Source of the DNA: Arthrobacter sp. ZGTC412
Lineage (GTDB): Bacteria; Actinomycetota; Actinomycetes; Actinomycetales; Micrococcaceae
DNA length: 64,000 nucleotides
Assembly: GCF_002929215.1 (NCBI RefSeq)
Contig: NZ_PJII01000015.1
Location: forward strand, 16,621-80,620
Direction of reading: 5' to 3'
Under the pieces are notes generated by a model, which was not told where the DNA came from, ran no database searches, and saw only the letters and a list, made by a program, of their open reading frames with translations. Position numbers and translations under genes: made by a program. This document shows positions 8,232-17,214 of the stretch, in pieces. Position 1 is the first letter of the stretch. Each line of letters starts with the position of its first letter.

Positions 8232-9617
8232 ATGAGCGTTCAGACTATTCACGAAACGAACACCACAAGCCTTGAATCTGCCATCCAGAGCGCCGGCGGA
8301 AACGCCGTAGAACTGCTGCGCAACTCAACCTTCCGGCCTCACACCTTCCCCGTGGCCCCCGAATTCACCAACTGGCGCTCAGAGCAGGCGGCCTGGCGCG
8401 ACTCCTGCGCGCTGTTGGACCAGTCGCATCACATGACCGATCTTTTCATCACTGGCCCTGACGCACTCAAGCTCTTGTCCGATTTCGGTGTGAACAGCTT
8501 TGCCAACTTCACTCCTGGAAAGGCAAAGCAGTACGTGGCTGTCAACGGGGATGGCTACTTTATCGGCGATGCCATCCTTTTCCACCTGGACGAAAACAGC
8601 TTTGACCTCGTGGGACACCACACGGTCATCAACTGGATCCAGTACCAGCTGGAAACTGGAAACTACGATGCCCGCGTAGAGCGCGATGAAAACTCCTTCG
8701 TCCGTGGCGCCGACCGCTCCCCCAAGCTTTACCGCTACGAACTTCAGGGACCGAAGGCCGCCGCCCTTGTGGAGAAGCTGACGGGAAATCCCCTGCCCGA
8801 GGTCAAGTTCTTCAACATGACCGAGTTCACGATCGCCGGGCACCGGGTCCGTGCACTGCGGCACGGCATGGCCGGCCAGCCCGGCTTCGAGCTTTTTGGT
8901 CCTTGGGACGAGGGACAGGACGTGCTCGACGCCATTCTCACCACTGGTGAGGAGTTTGACCTCGTTCGCGCAGGCGCCAAAGCGTACTCCACTGCCAACC
9001 TGGAGTCCGGATGGGTTCCGTCGCCGACTCCGGCCATCTTCGGACCAGCGGAGAAGGAATACCGCGAATGGCTCAGCGTTGACGCGCTTGGTTCCCTTGG
9101 AGGAAGCCTGGACTCTTCCGACATTACCGACTACTACGTCACCCCCTATGACCTCGGATACGGGACGGTCGTGAAGTTCGACCACGACTTCCACGGCCGG
9201 GCAGCACTGGAGCAGATCGCCGAAAAGCCCCGCAGGAAAAAAGTGACTCTTGTGTGGAACAGCGATGACGTTACCAAGGCCATCGGTTCCCTCTACGAAC
9301 CCGGGACGCCGGCCAAGTACATCGAGATGCCTAAAGCACGCTACGCCCTCTTCCAGATGGACAAGGTTCTGCACAACGGTCGCGAGTCCGGTATTTCCAT
9401 GGACCTCGGATACCTCTCAAACCACCATGTCATGGCGTCCCTTGCCACCGTTGACGTGGAGATCAGCGAGCCCGGCACCGAAGTGACTGTCCTGTGGGGA
9501 GAAAACCCCAACTCCCGCAAGCCGGCCGTCGAACTGCACCGTCAGATCGAAATCCGCGCCACGGTCGCGCCGGTTCCTTTTGTCCAGGAAGTCCGCGACT
9601 CCTACCGCAAGTCCTAA
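8232..9617 (+). CDS. THF-dependent aryl O-demethylase, GcvT fold (DesA-like)
   Basis: This 461-residue GcvT/LigM family protein moves a methoxyl methyl from an aromatic acid to THF, giving 5-methyl-THF. Family signs are ALLDQSHHM, RALRHGMAGQPGFELFG and AKAYSTANLESGWVPSP, with the catalytic-type Tyr at about residue 252. It differs from the LigM-like paralogue at 22235 in the N-terminal pocket: NSTFRPHTFPV replaces [11 protein letters not shown], so two Tyr become His and Phe. I infer syringate (DesA-like) specificity, with vanillate possible. ATG 8232 (AAGAAAG upstream) is preferred over TTG 8208. It heads the operon with metF, purU, folD and ligAB. Confidence 0.85.
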   Translation: MSVQTIHETNTTSLESAIQSAGGNAVELLRNSTFRPHTFPVAPEFTNWRSEQAAWRDSCALLDQSHHMTDLFITGPDALKLLSDFGVNSFANFTPGKAKQYVAVNGDGYFIGDAILFHLDENSFDLVGHHTVINWIQYQLETGNYDARVERDENSFVRGADRSPKLYRYELQGPKAAALVEKLTGNPLPEVKFFNMTEFTIAGHRVRALRHGMAGQPGFELFGPWDEGQDVLDAILTTGEEFDLVRAGAKAYSTANLESGWVPSPTPAIFGPAEKEYREWLSVDALGSLGGSLDSSDITDYYVTPYDLGYGTVVKFDHDFHGRAALEQIAEKPRRKKVTLVWNSDDVTKAIGSLYEPGTPAKYIEMPKARYALFQMDKVLHNGRESGISMDLGYLSNHHVMASLATVDVEISEPGTEVTVLWGENPNSRKPAVELHRQIEIRATVAPVPFVQEVRDSYRKS

Positions 9618-9633
9618 GCAGGAGCTGAACAGC

Positions 9634-10521
9634 ATGAGCAAGATTGATGCAACAAATGCCAAAACCAGCCCGGAAAGCAAGGGCGTATTGACCGGCTTCG
9701 TTCAGAACATTGGCTACGAGGTCATGCCCTTCAAAGGGACCGACGAAAAGGTCTTTGCAGACGTTCCCACCTCCGTGCCCCTCACTGTTACTGCAACAGG
9801 AGGCAAGGGCATTGATGTGACGCTTGACCTGGTCAAGCGCCTCGCCAAGGAAGGGTACTCCGTTGCCCCGCACCTCCCGGCACGGCTTTTCCGTGACGAC
9901 GCCGAATTGGCAGATGTCGTGGGTCAGCTCAAGGACGTGGACATCCGCCGCGTTTTCATCGTTGGCGGCGATGCCCCCACACCCGCAGGCAAATTCCAGG
10001 ACGCTTACTCGCTTCTGCAGTCCCTCGACGAAATGGGGCACCATTTCGAGGAAGTCGGCATTGGCGGTTACCCCGAAGGCCACGCTCTCATCAGCGACAA
10101 CGCGCTTAACACGGCAATGAACCTGAAGGCCCCGCACGCCACCCGCATCCTTACACAGATCTGCTTTAACGCGGAAACTACGACCAAGTGGGCAGAAGGG
10201 CTCAAGCGGCAGGGAATCAGCCTGCCGATCTTTGTCGGTATGCCCGGACCGGTCAGCCGACAAAAGCTGATGCGGATCTCAGCAGGACTCGGCCTTGGCC
10301 AGTCGGCCAGTTTCCTGAAGAAACAGCAGAACATGTTCTGGCGCTTCTTCATGCCGGGAGGATACCGGCCCGACCGTCTGATCAAGGGTCTGACCGCCAC
10401 TGTTCCCAAGGCTGACACCAACATCCAGGGCTTCCACATCTTCACATTCAACGATCTGGCCGAAACCGAAATCTGGCGCCGCCAGCTCGTTCAAAGCGCA
10501 ATCGAACAGGAGGGGCGATGA
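9634..10521 (+). CDS. Methylenetetrahydrofolate reductase-like protein (MetF family)
   Basis: A 295-residue barrel of the MTHFR family, with VPLTVTATGGKGIDVTLDL near the N-terminus, VFIVGGDAP and the folate/FAD-site IGGYPEGH. In this setting it would run oxidatively, turning 5-methyl-THF from the O-demethylases into 5,10-methylene-THF. ATG 9634 has AGGAG 9 bases upstream and begins 16 bp after the demethylase stop. It overlaps purU by ATGA. It is divergent from housekeeping MetF and matches the MetF partners of LigM systems. Confidence 0.85.
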   Translation: MSKIDATNAKTSPESKGVLTGFVQNIGYEVMPFKGTDEKVFADVPTSVPLTVTATGGKGIDVTLDLVKRLAKEGYSVAPHLPARLFRDDAELADVVGQLKDVDIRRVFIVGGDAPTPAGKFQDAYSLLQSLDEMGHHFEEVGIGGYPEGHALISDNALNTAMNLKAPHATRILTQICFNAETTTKWAEGLKRQGISLPIFVGMPGPVSRQKLMRISAGLGLGQSASFLKKQQNMFWRFFMPGGYRPDRLIKGLTATVPKADTNIQGFHIFTFNDLAETEIWRRQLVQSAIEQEGR

Positions 10522-11438
10522 GTACAATCACCGCGGATAAGACGACATCACTGCCTTCGCCGGCGCAGTTCTCCATCAGGGACAGCCAGCTGGACAACAT
10601 TGGGCGTCTCATCGTCCAGGGGACCGACCGCAAAGGCATCGTCTCAAGCATTTCGACCCTTCTCTCCCAAGTCGGGGCAAATATTATTTCGCTGGACCAG
10701 TTCTCCACTGATGCCAACGGAGGCCAATTCTTCCAGCGCATTGTCTTCAGCCTTGAGGATCTCCCGGCTCGGATTGACGAGCTACAAACTTCCATTGATA
10801 AGGAAGTCACCGGCCTGGGCCTGACGTGGCGTCTCGAGGAGGCCAAGCGGAAGAAGCGCGTCGCCATCTTCGTTTCCAAATCCGACCATTGCCTTCTTGA
10901 TCTTCTGTGGCGCCACCGCCGCGGCGACCTTCCAGTGGACATCGTGATGGTCGTTTCGAACCATGCCGATCTCGCCCATGACGTGCGGCCTTTCGGCATA
11001 CCGTACTTCCACGTACCGGTGAGCGGAGACAAGAAGGAAGCTGAAAAGCGGCACCTTGAACTCCTGCAGGACAACGTCGACCTGGTCATCCTGGCCCGAT
11101 ACATGCAGATCATCTCAGGCGAATTCCTCGATGAAGTCGGTGTGCCAGTCATTAACATCCATCACTCCTTCCTCCCGGCGTTTATCGGGGCAGGCCCCTA
11201 CCAAAAGGCCAAAGACCGGGGTGTAAAACTGATCGGCGCCACCGCCCACTACGTCACCAAAGACCTGGATGAAGGCCCGATCATCGACCAGGACGTCATT
11301 ACAGTCACGCACCGGGATTCAGCTGCTGATCTCATGCGCCGCGGCGCTGACGTTGAACGGCGGGTTTTGAGCAGGGCGGTACTCGCGCACTGCGAGGACC
11401 GGGTCCTGCGGCATGGCAACAGCACGGTCGTCTTTTAA
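10518..11438 (+). CDS. purU: Formyltetrahydrofolate deformylase (PurU)
   Basis: A 306-residue protein with an N-terminal ACT domain (GRLIVQGTDRKGIVSSIST) and a C-terminal formyltransferase-fold domain. The catalytic set is visible: INIHHSFLPAF and the Asp in VTKDLDEGPIIDQD. It hydrolyses 10-formyl-THF to formate and THF, regenerating the acceptor for the next demethylation. Translational coupling to metF (ATGA) and closeness to folD place it in the methyl-disposal route, not in purine synthesis. Confidence 0.93.
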   Translation: MSTITADKTTSLPSPAQFSIRDSQLDNIGRLIVQGTDRKGIVSSISTLLSQVGANIISLDQFSTDANGGQFFQRIVFSLEDLPARIDELQTSIDKEVTGLGLTWRLEEAKRKKRVAIFVSKSDHCLLDLLWRHRRGDLPVDIVMVVSNHADLAHDVRPFGIPYFHVPVSGDKKEAEKRHLELLQDNVDLVILARYMQIISGEFLDEVGVPVINIHHSFLPAFIGAGPYQKAKDRGVKLIGATAHYVTKDLDEGPIIDQDVITVTHRDSAADLMRRGADVERRVLSRAVLAHCEDRVLRHGNSTVVF

Positions 11439-11497
11439 AGGACACGAGCGGGCAGCAGCACGTACGCCGCCCTACAGCAAAGGAGGAAGACATAGTC

Positions 11498-12385
11498 ATG
11501 AACGCAGAAATCATGGACGGCACCGCCGTAGCGGCTGCAACACTCGACCGGATACGGGAAGACGTTGAAGCCTTCGCAACAGAGTTTGGCCGCCGGCCGG
11601 TCCTTGCGACCGTTCTGGTAGGCGACGACCCCGCGTCCCATACATACGTAAGAATGAAAGCCAACAGGTGCAAGTCGGTAGGGATGGAGTCCCGAAGGAT
11701 CGAAATTGCGGCAACGGCGACAACGGAAGAAGTCGTAGCAGCAATTTCCGAGCTCTCGATGGACCCGGACGTCGATGGAATCTTGCTGCAGCACCCGGTC
11801 CCGGAGCACATTGACGAGCGGGCGGCTTTCGAGGCGATTCACCCGGCCAAGGATGTCGACGGAGTCACGAGAACATCTTTCGCCGCAATGGCGTTTGGCG
11901 AACCCACATTTTATTCGGCTACTCCCGGCGGCATCATGGCGCTCCTGGATGCCTACGACATCGAACTGACAGGCAAGCACGCGGTTGTCATCGGGCGCAG
12001 CCCCATTCTGGGTAAACCTGTGGGCATGCTGCTCCTGCAACGTGACGCGACGGTTACTTACTGCCATTCACGGACTAAAGACCTGGCGGAGATTGTCAAT
12101 ACTGCGGACATCGTGGTGGCAGCAGTCGGACGCGCTGAACTTATCCGGGGGGATTGGATCAAACCAGGTGCCGTGGTCATCGATGCCGGCTACAACGTCG
12201 GGAACGTCGGCGACGTCGAATATGAGGCCGCCAGCAGCGTTGCCAGTTACATCACGCCCGTTCCGGGCGGGGTGGGCCCGATGACAATTGCAACACTGAT
12301 CCAGCAGACGGCAGTGGCGGCACGCACACGCCAGGACAGCCTCACAGATGGACGCGCGAGAGTACAGGAACTCGAGCTTCGGTGA
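11498..12385 (+). CDS. folD: Methylenetetrahydrofolate dehydrogenase/cyclohydrolase (FolD)
   Basis: A 295-residue bifunctional enzyme. The catalytic Lys is in TYVRMKANRC, the NADP domain starts at VVIGRSPILGKPVG, and PVPGGVGPMTIATL closes the C-terminal region. It oxidises 5,10-methylene-THF to methenyl-THF and hydrolyses that to 10-formyl-THF, linking the MetF-like step to PurU. ATG 11498 follows AGGAGG. The 59-bp gap to purU holds no terminator, so it is likely in the same transcript. Confidence 0.94.
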   Translation: MNAEIMDGTAVAAATLDRIREDVEAFATEFGRRPVLATVLVGDDPASHTYVRMKANRCKSVGMESRRIEIAATATTEEVVAAISELSMDPDVDGILLQHPVPEHIDERAAFEAIHPAKDVDGVTRTSFAAMAFGEPTFYSATPGGIMALLDAYDIELTGKHAVVIGRSPILGKPVGMLLLQRDATVTYCHSRTKDLAEIVNTADIVVAAVGRAELIRGDWIKPGAVVIDAGYNVGNVGDVEYEAASSVASYITPVPGGVGPMTIATLIQQTAVAARTRQDSLTDGRARVQELELR

Positions 12386-12532
12386 CAGTCAGGGCCGGCA
12401 AAGCGTCAACTCACAGCACAGCCGAAGCTGCTTGTTCCATGTGATGAGCGCCCGGACCTGCTGTGCACCCACAGGTGAGGGAGACCTATCCCCTACCAAC
12501 ACCTTCGGTAAAACTTTATGAACGGAGTGCTA

Positions 12533-12892
12533 ATGCCAGCGCCAACAACACCGAAAGTGCCCGGTACCTACATCTTCGACGTAGCGGACAATGGCCGGGC
12601 GTACGCATTGAACCGAATGCTTGGATCGTTCAAGGATCCAAGGAACCGAGAAATGTTCAGTGCAGACGAAGCCGCTTACTGCGACGCCTACAAGCTGAAC
12701 CCCGAACAAAAAGAAGCGATCCTACAGCGTGACTGGAACCGCATGCTTGACCTGGGAGGGTCCATCTTCTACGTGTTCAAGCTCGCAGTAATGGACAAAA
12801 AATCCATGCAGGATCTTGGTGGAATCTTTACCGGCATGACCACCGAAGAATTCGTGGCAGCCCTGAAAGCAGGAGGACGTCATTTTGGCTGA
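12533..12892 (+). CDS. ligA: Extradiol dioxygenase small (alpha) subunit, LigA type
   Basis: A 119-residue LigA-family subunit (VPGTYIFDVADNGRAYALNRM, DWNRMLDLGGSIFYVFKL). It forms the heterodimer of protocatechuate/gallate 4,5-dioxygenase with the next gene. ATG 12533 has ACGGAG 5-6 bases upstream; ATG 12518 has none. It overlaps ligB by 8 bp. Confidence 0.92.
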   Translation: MPAPTTPKVPGTYIFDVADNGRAYALNRMLGSFKDPRNREMFSADEAAYCDAYKLNPEQKEAILQRDWNRMLDLGGSIFYVFKLAVMDKKSMQDLGGIFTGMTTEEFVAALKAGGRHFG

Positions 12893-13745
12893 AGTAATCT
12901 GGGGTCTAGCTACCTCCCACGTACCGTCCATCGGCGCAGCAATGGACAACCACAAGACCGAGGACGCCTACTGGAAACCCCTCTTCGACGGCTACGCGCC
13001 TGCCCGGGCATGGATGGCCGAGCACACCCCTGACGTAGCGATCATCGTATACAACGATCACGCGAATGCCATCGACCTGGCCATGATGCCCACCTTCGCC
13101 ATCGGTACGGCAGATGAGTACCAGGTAGCAGACGAAGGATGGGGCCCACGCAACGTACCCGTCGTCAAAGGAGCCCCTGAGCTTTCCCGGCACCTGTTGG
13201 GCAGCCTGGTTGATGACGGTTTCGACATGACCGTCTGTCAGGAACTGGAAGTAGACCACGGCCTGACCGTCCCACTTTCCGTATACTGCCCTGAACCAGG
13301 GGACGAGTGGCCCTGCGCCGTCGTCCCGTTGCTGGTCAACGTTATCCAGTACCCGCAGCCCACTGCCGCACGCTGCCTGGCCCTTGGTGAAGCATTGGGC
13401 AAGGCGATCCGTTCCTTCCCGGAAAATATCAAGGTCGCGGTTTTCGGAACAGGGGGAATGTCTCACCAGCTGGCTGGAGCTCGCGCGGGTCTTATCAACG
13501 AAGACTTTGACCGGATGTTCCTCAAGGCCATCGAGACAGACCCTGAGTCGCTCGCCGCGCTGTCTCGGGAGGACTACGTCCGCGAGGCCGGCTCCGAGGG
13601 CATCGAAATGATCATGTGGCTCATCATGCGCGGCGCGCTGGGATCGGAAATCAGCAGGGTCCACGACACCTATCACGTTCCCGCATCCAATACCGCCGCG
13701 GCTTTGGCCTTGTTCGAGAACGTGGCCGCCAAAACAACCGCATAA
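12885..13745 (+). CDS. ligB: Extradiol dioxygenase catalytic (beta) subunit, LigB type
   Basis: A 286-residue class III extradiol dioxygenase. Expected iron-site regions are ATSHVPSIG (His near the N-terminus), YNDHANAID and the central ELEVDHGLTVP, with an acidic residue late. It cleaves the ring of protocatechuate or gallate at the 4,5 position. The start is TTG 12885, with AGGAGG 9 bases upstream inside ligA. GalB- and GalC-type genes are present, but no CHMS dehydrogenase or PDC lactonase was recognised. Gallate (or 3-O-methylgallate) is therefore the likelier physiological substrate, by inference. Confidence 0.92.
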   Translation: MAEVIWGLATSHVPSIGAAMDNHKTEDAYWKPLFDGYAPARAWMAEHTPDVAIIVYNDHANAIDLAMMPTFAIGTADEYQVADEGWGPRNVPVVKGAPELSRHLLGSLVDDGFDMTVCQELEVDHGLTVPLSVYCPEPGDEWPCAVVPLLVNVIQYPQPTAARCLALGEALGKAIRSFPENIKVAVFGTGGMSHQLAGARAGLINEDFDRMFLKAIETDPESLAALSREDYVREAGSEGIEMIMWLIMRGALGSEISRVHDTYHVPASNTAAALALFENVAAKTTA

Positions 13746-13831
13746 CCCGAACTTCGGGGCTGGCAGTGTATGCGCCCTGCCAGCCCCGACGTCATTTCCA
13801 CTTCCTAACAGGGAAAGAAAGGACCCCCGGC

Positions 13832-14635
13832 GTGGCTAACAATGGACAGCAGGACGTTTCCAAGACCGTAAGCACGGACAGCGTCAGCCCGTCACATCTA
13901 CAGCGACTTGCAGGCACAGTGGCAGTAGTCACTGGCGCTGCAGGAGGGCTCGGACAAGCCATCGCAGTCCGGTTGGCCAACGAGGGCAGTGCGGTGGCAG
14001 TTGTGGATAACAAAGAACCCCTCTGGGAAACAGAAACTCTCGCGCGCGCAAAGGTATGGCGATGCGACGTCTCCGAGCCGGAAAACGTCAGAGGCGTCGT
14101 CAACGACGTCGCCGGATCCTTCGGCGGCATAGATATCCTGGTGAATGCCGCAGGCCTGCTCAGCGGCCGGTCCAGCCTCCTACAAGCGACGCCTGAGGAG
14201 CTGCATCGCTTTTTTGGAGTGAACGCTGTCGGGGCGCTTTCTATGGTCCAGGCCTGCTACCCCTACCTGAAAACCAGCCCGCACCGTGGCCGTGTCATCA
14301 ACGTGGCCTCACGGACATTCTTCACTGGAGCACCCGGGCAGCTCGCGTATGTGGCCAGCAAGGGCGCTCTGCTTGGGATGACCCGGGTCATGGCACGGGA
14401 GCTGGGACCTGACCGCATTTGTGTGAATGCGGCGATCCCGTCGCAGGTCGCAACACCAGGAACGCGGGAACACTCCGACGATGAAACATTCGCCGGCACA
14501 ATGTCTCAGCAGGCCATCCAGGAATTCGTCACACCTGAAGACTTCGCCGGACTGGTCGCTTATCTGGCATCTCCTGACGCCGCAATGGTTACGGGACAGA
14601 GTTTTGTCTGCGACGGCGGCGGACTGATGCATTAG
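13832..14635 (+). CDS. Short-chain dehydrogenase/reductase (classical SDR)
   Basis: A 267-residue Rossmann enzyme with VTGAAGGLG cofactor motif, NAAG, an active-site Ser region INVASRTFF and YVASK catalytic motif. GTG 13832 is chosen because AAAGGA lies 8 bases upstream; the frame is open further back inside ligB. It lies directly after ligAB, so it may act on a ring-cleavage product or an aromatic aldehyde. No substrate can be assigned. Confidence 0.8.
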   Translation: MANNGQQDVSKTVSTDSVSPSHLQRLAGTVAVVTGAAGGLGQAIAVRLANEGSAVAVVDNKEPLWETETLARAKVWRCDVSEPENVRGVVNDVAGSFGGIDILVNAAGLLSGRSSLLQATPEELHRFFGVNAVGALSMVQACYPYLKTSPHRGRVINVASRTFFTGAPGQLAYVASKGALLGMTRVMARELGPDRICVNAAIPSQVATPGTREHSDDETFAGTMSQQAIQEFVTPEDFAGLVAYLASPDAAMVTGQSFVCDGGGLMH

Positions 14636-14733
14636 ATGCGTAGCGTCATCAGGATTACCAGGAAATGAATACTAGGATCTGTTCAGACAGCTAAGGCCTT
14701 TTCGTACCGCTCTTGAAGGGAGCTGCGACAGAC

Positions 14734-16251
14734 ATGCATCGAGTGCCCGGCTCCAGCGCGGGTGGTCCGGAGGTGGATGCCTGGGACCTGGCTCCCATAG
14801 GCCTTGCAGTGATTGCTGACGGCAAAGTAGCGCAGATGAATATGGCAGGGGCGTCCATATTCGATTTGCAACCGGCCCAAATCCGCGGCATCGAGAGTCC
14901 GTTTGAGACAGCGGCCTATGATGTTTCCGATGATCCAGACACAGAGCGTCTGGTTACTCTCCGGGCCGGCTCAGACAACTTCCGCGACATCGCCTACCGG
15001 ACGTGCCCGTGCCCTGGGGGCTTCACCGTGGCTTTCCGAGACGTCACCTTGGACAACCAAAAGGAGCGGTGGGCAGCTGCAGTGGCCAACACCGCTGCAA
15101 GAGTAGCTTCGGAACATTCCCTCGCGGCCACGCTTAATGCCATGGCGACCGAGGTCCTAAGGGCTAACGGTCTCGCCGGAGTTCAGATCCTTGCCCGAGC
15201 CGATCCTTCAGGTCCGTTGCATGTGATGGGATCTGCAGGATTCAATACCCCGCGGAACTTTTTCTCGTTGTTAATGGAAGCCCAGAAGCGCGGTGCCGAT
15301 CTGCGTATGCTCAAGGCATTGGAAGGCCGGGAACCTGTGGTGGAGGACCACCGGTATCAGGCGGTGATGTCCGATCCGGCCTGGCGTCCACTCCATGACA
15401 GCCTCCGGCACCCAGTATGGGACGCCTTCGCCTCCGTACCTATACATGTTCGGGATAAGCCCGTGGGCATCCTTAATGTCTTTTTTGCTCCTGGCCAGAG
15501 GATAGATCAAGGAACCATCCGGTTCCTTTCAACAATGGCGGAGCAGGCCGCACTCGCCATCGATTACGCGGAGTTGCTCGAGCGGGAACGGTACGTTGTG
15601 CGGCGATCCGAAAGGCAACGACTGGCCCGTGACCTTCATGACTCTGTCGTGCAAAAAGTATTCTCACTCAACATGCAGACCCAGGTACTCAAGGTCCTCG
15701 CCGAGCGTGGAAAGGAACTGAGTCCGTCATCTGTCAAAGCAGTTACAGAGGAGCTGGAAGACATTACCCAGTCGGTGCTCGCGGACCTGCGGGGACTGAT
15801 TAGTGAACTGCAGCCCTCTCCATTGGCCAACAAGGGACTCGGCCCGGCCCTCGAAAACCTGGTCGACAGCACCCAAAGGCGGACTGGAATTGCAGTCCAG
15901 CTTGGCCTCAGTAGCGTCCCGGACGACCTGGACGAAGGCCTCGCTGATGACGTCTACTATCTGACGGCAGAGGCAATCCACAATGCAGTAAAACATTCCG
16001 GTGCAAGCTTGATCAGGGTCCATGTAGGCCTCAGCGAAGCTTCCGAATTGGAGGTCTTTGTCCATGACAATGGGACAGGGCTGTTTGAAGAAAAATTGCA
16101 GCACTCCGCCGGCCACGGCCTGGCCTCTATGCGTGAAAGAGCCGCCACGTGGGGCGGGACCTTGGCACTCGAAAAGGCACCCACGGGCCCCGGAACCAGT
16201 GTGCACGCCAGCATCCCAATGCCGAGCAGTAATTTTGACGAGACGAGATGA
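14734..16251 (+). CDS. Sensor histidine kinase (PAS-GAF-HisKA_3, NarL-type system)
   Basis: A soluble 505-residue kinase with no membrane segments. A PAS-like N-terminus (residues ~15-110) and a GAF domain (~125-290) precede the phospho-acceptor helix RLARDLHDSVVQ (His around residue 305). An N-box AEAIHNAVKHSG and G-box GHGLASMRERA follow. It probably senses a cytoplasmic aromatic or redox signal and phosphorylates the response regulator that starts just after its stop. ATG 14734 has GGGAG 11 bases upstream; TTG 14713 is an alternative. Confidence 0.88.
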   Translation: MHRVPGSSAGGPEVDAWDLAPIGLAVIADGKVAQMNMAGASIFDLQPAQIRGIESPFETAAYDVSDDPDTERLVTLRAGSDNFRDIAYRTCPCPGGFTVAFRDVTLDNQKERWAAAVANTAARVASEHSLAATLNAMATEVLRANGLAGVQILARADPSGPLHVMGSAGFNTPRNFFSLLMEAQKRGADLRMLKALEGREPVVEDHRYQAVMSDPAWRPLHDSLRHPVWDAFASVPIHVRDKPVGILNVFFAPGQRIDQGTIRFLSTMAEQAALAIDYAELLERERYVVRRSERQRLARDLHDSVVQKVFSLNMQTQVLKVLAERGKELSPSSVKAVTEELEDITQSVLADLRGLISELQPSPLANKGLGPALENLVDSTQRRTGIAVQLGLSSVPDDLDEGLADDVYYLTAEAIHNAVKHSGASLIRVHVGLSEASELEVFVHDNGTGLFEEKLQHSAGHGLASMRERAATWGGTLALEKAPTGPGTSVHASIPMPSSNFDETR

Positions 16252-16255
16252 AGTA

Positions 16256-16924
16256 GTGGCAGAAAAAGCTCCGGCGCTTGAAGTCCTGATCGTGGATGAC
16301 CACGGAGTTGTTCGCCGTGGAATTAAAGCCTACTTTGAGGTCCTGGATGACATTGAGGCGGTGGACGAGGCAACGGACGGGCAGGAGGCCCTGGAGAAGC
16401 TCTCTGCAATGGCCGCATACGGCGAGCTTCCCGACGTCGTCCTAATGGACCTCATGATGCCGCGCCTTGACGGTGTATCCGCCACCGCAGAGATCACGAG
16501 ACTCTACCCGTCAGTGAAAGTTGTCATCCTCACCAGCTTCGGAGAAACAGAGCGCCTTCACGCTGCGCTCGACAACGGGGCTTCCGGTTATCTCCTCAAA
16601 GATGCCGGCCCTGCTGAAGTGGCAGGCGCAATCCGGGCGGCATCGCGGGACGAAGTTTTTATCGACAGCGCAGTCGCGAAGCAGCTGGCACGGTCCATTT
16701 CCGCTCCCCCGACAGGCATTGCTCTACTCACCCATCGTGAGCGCGACGTACTGAAACTCGTCGCGGAAGGACGCTCCAACCAGGAGATCGCAAAAGAACT
16801 AAGTATCAGTGAACGCACCGCCCGGACACATGTCAGCAACCTATTGGGGAAACTCAACCTGAGGTCACGCACTCAGGCTGCCCTCGTGGCCGTCCGGGCA
16901 GGCCTCCTCCCACCTGCCACTTAG
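16256..16924 (+). CDS. NarL/LuxR-type response regulator
   Basis: A 222-residue protein with a receiver domain (VDDHG, phospho-Asp in VVLMDLMMP, Lys in LLKDAG) and a C-terminal LuxR helix-turn-helix (LTHRERDVLKLVAEGRSNQEIAKELSI... split by a linker). GTG 16256 begins 4 bp after the kinase stop, so the two are coupled. It is the cognate regulator of the kinase, and its targets are presumably the O-demethylation or transport genes. Confidence 0.9.
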   Translation: MAEKAPALEVLIVDDHGVVRRGIKAYFEVLDDIEAVDEATDGQEALEKLSAMAAYGELPDVVLMDLMMPRLDGVSATAEITRLYPSVKVVILTSFGETERLHAALDNGASGYLLKDAGPAEVAGAIRAASRDEVFIDSAVAKQLARSISAPPTGIALLTHRERDVLKLVAEGRSNQEIAKELSISERTARTHVSNLLGKLNLRSRTQAALVAVRAGLLPPAT

Positions 16925-17214
16925 GCTGAATCTCAGCGGCGCGGAAGCTGCAGCGAGAAGGGCAGCAAGTGCCTCGGGCCGGGTTGGGCCCCCACTAAGC
17001 CCCTTTTATATTCTTGGCCTACAGGTTCTGTCAACCGATGCGTTGGCACAAGTGAACTCAAAAGTGTTGACAATCATGTTCGCAGGCCGATAAGTTGAAT
17101 GCACTCCATGGCCACCCGATGCGGACCATCTTGCTGCAAAGAGGCAAAAGATCGCGGGGACCACGCGTGCTCGTGGAGAACGCACCTATCCTCCGACCTT
17201 CAAGGAAGTCCCCT
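16925..17214. promoter_or_regulatory. Promoter region of MHS transporter operon with GTCAAC/GTTGAC sites
   Basis: The elements GTCAAC-CGATGC-GTTGGC at 17030-17047 and TGTTGACAAT at 17065-17074 share the GT-N2-AC core with the sites at 8009, 19834 and 22018. No gene is seen before ATG 17215. Confidence 0.4.

Noticed and set aside
8379-9374. 331-residue minus-strand ORF
   Set aside because: Antisense shadow of the first O-demethylase, whose own frame has full family motifs.
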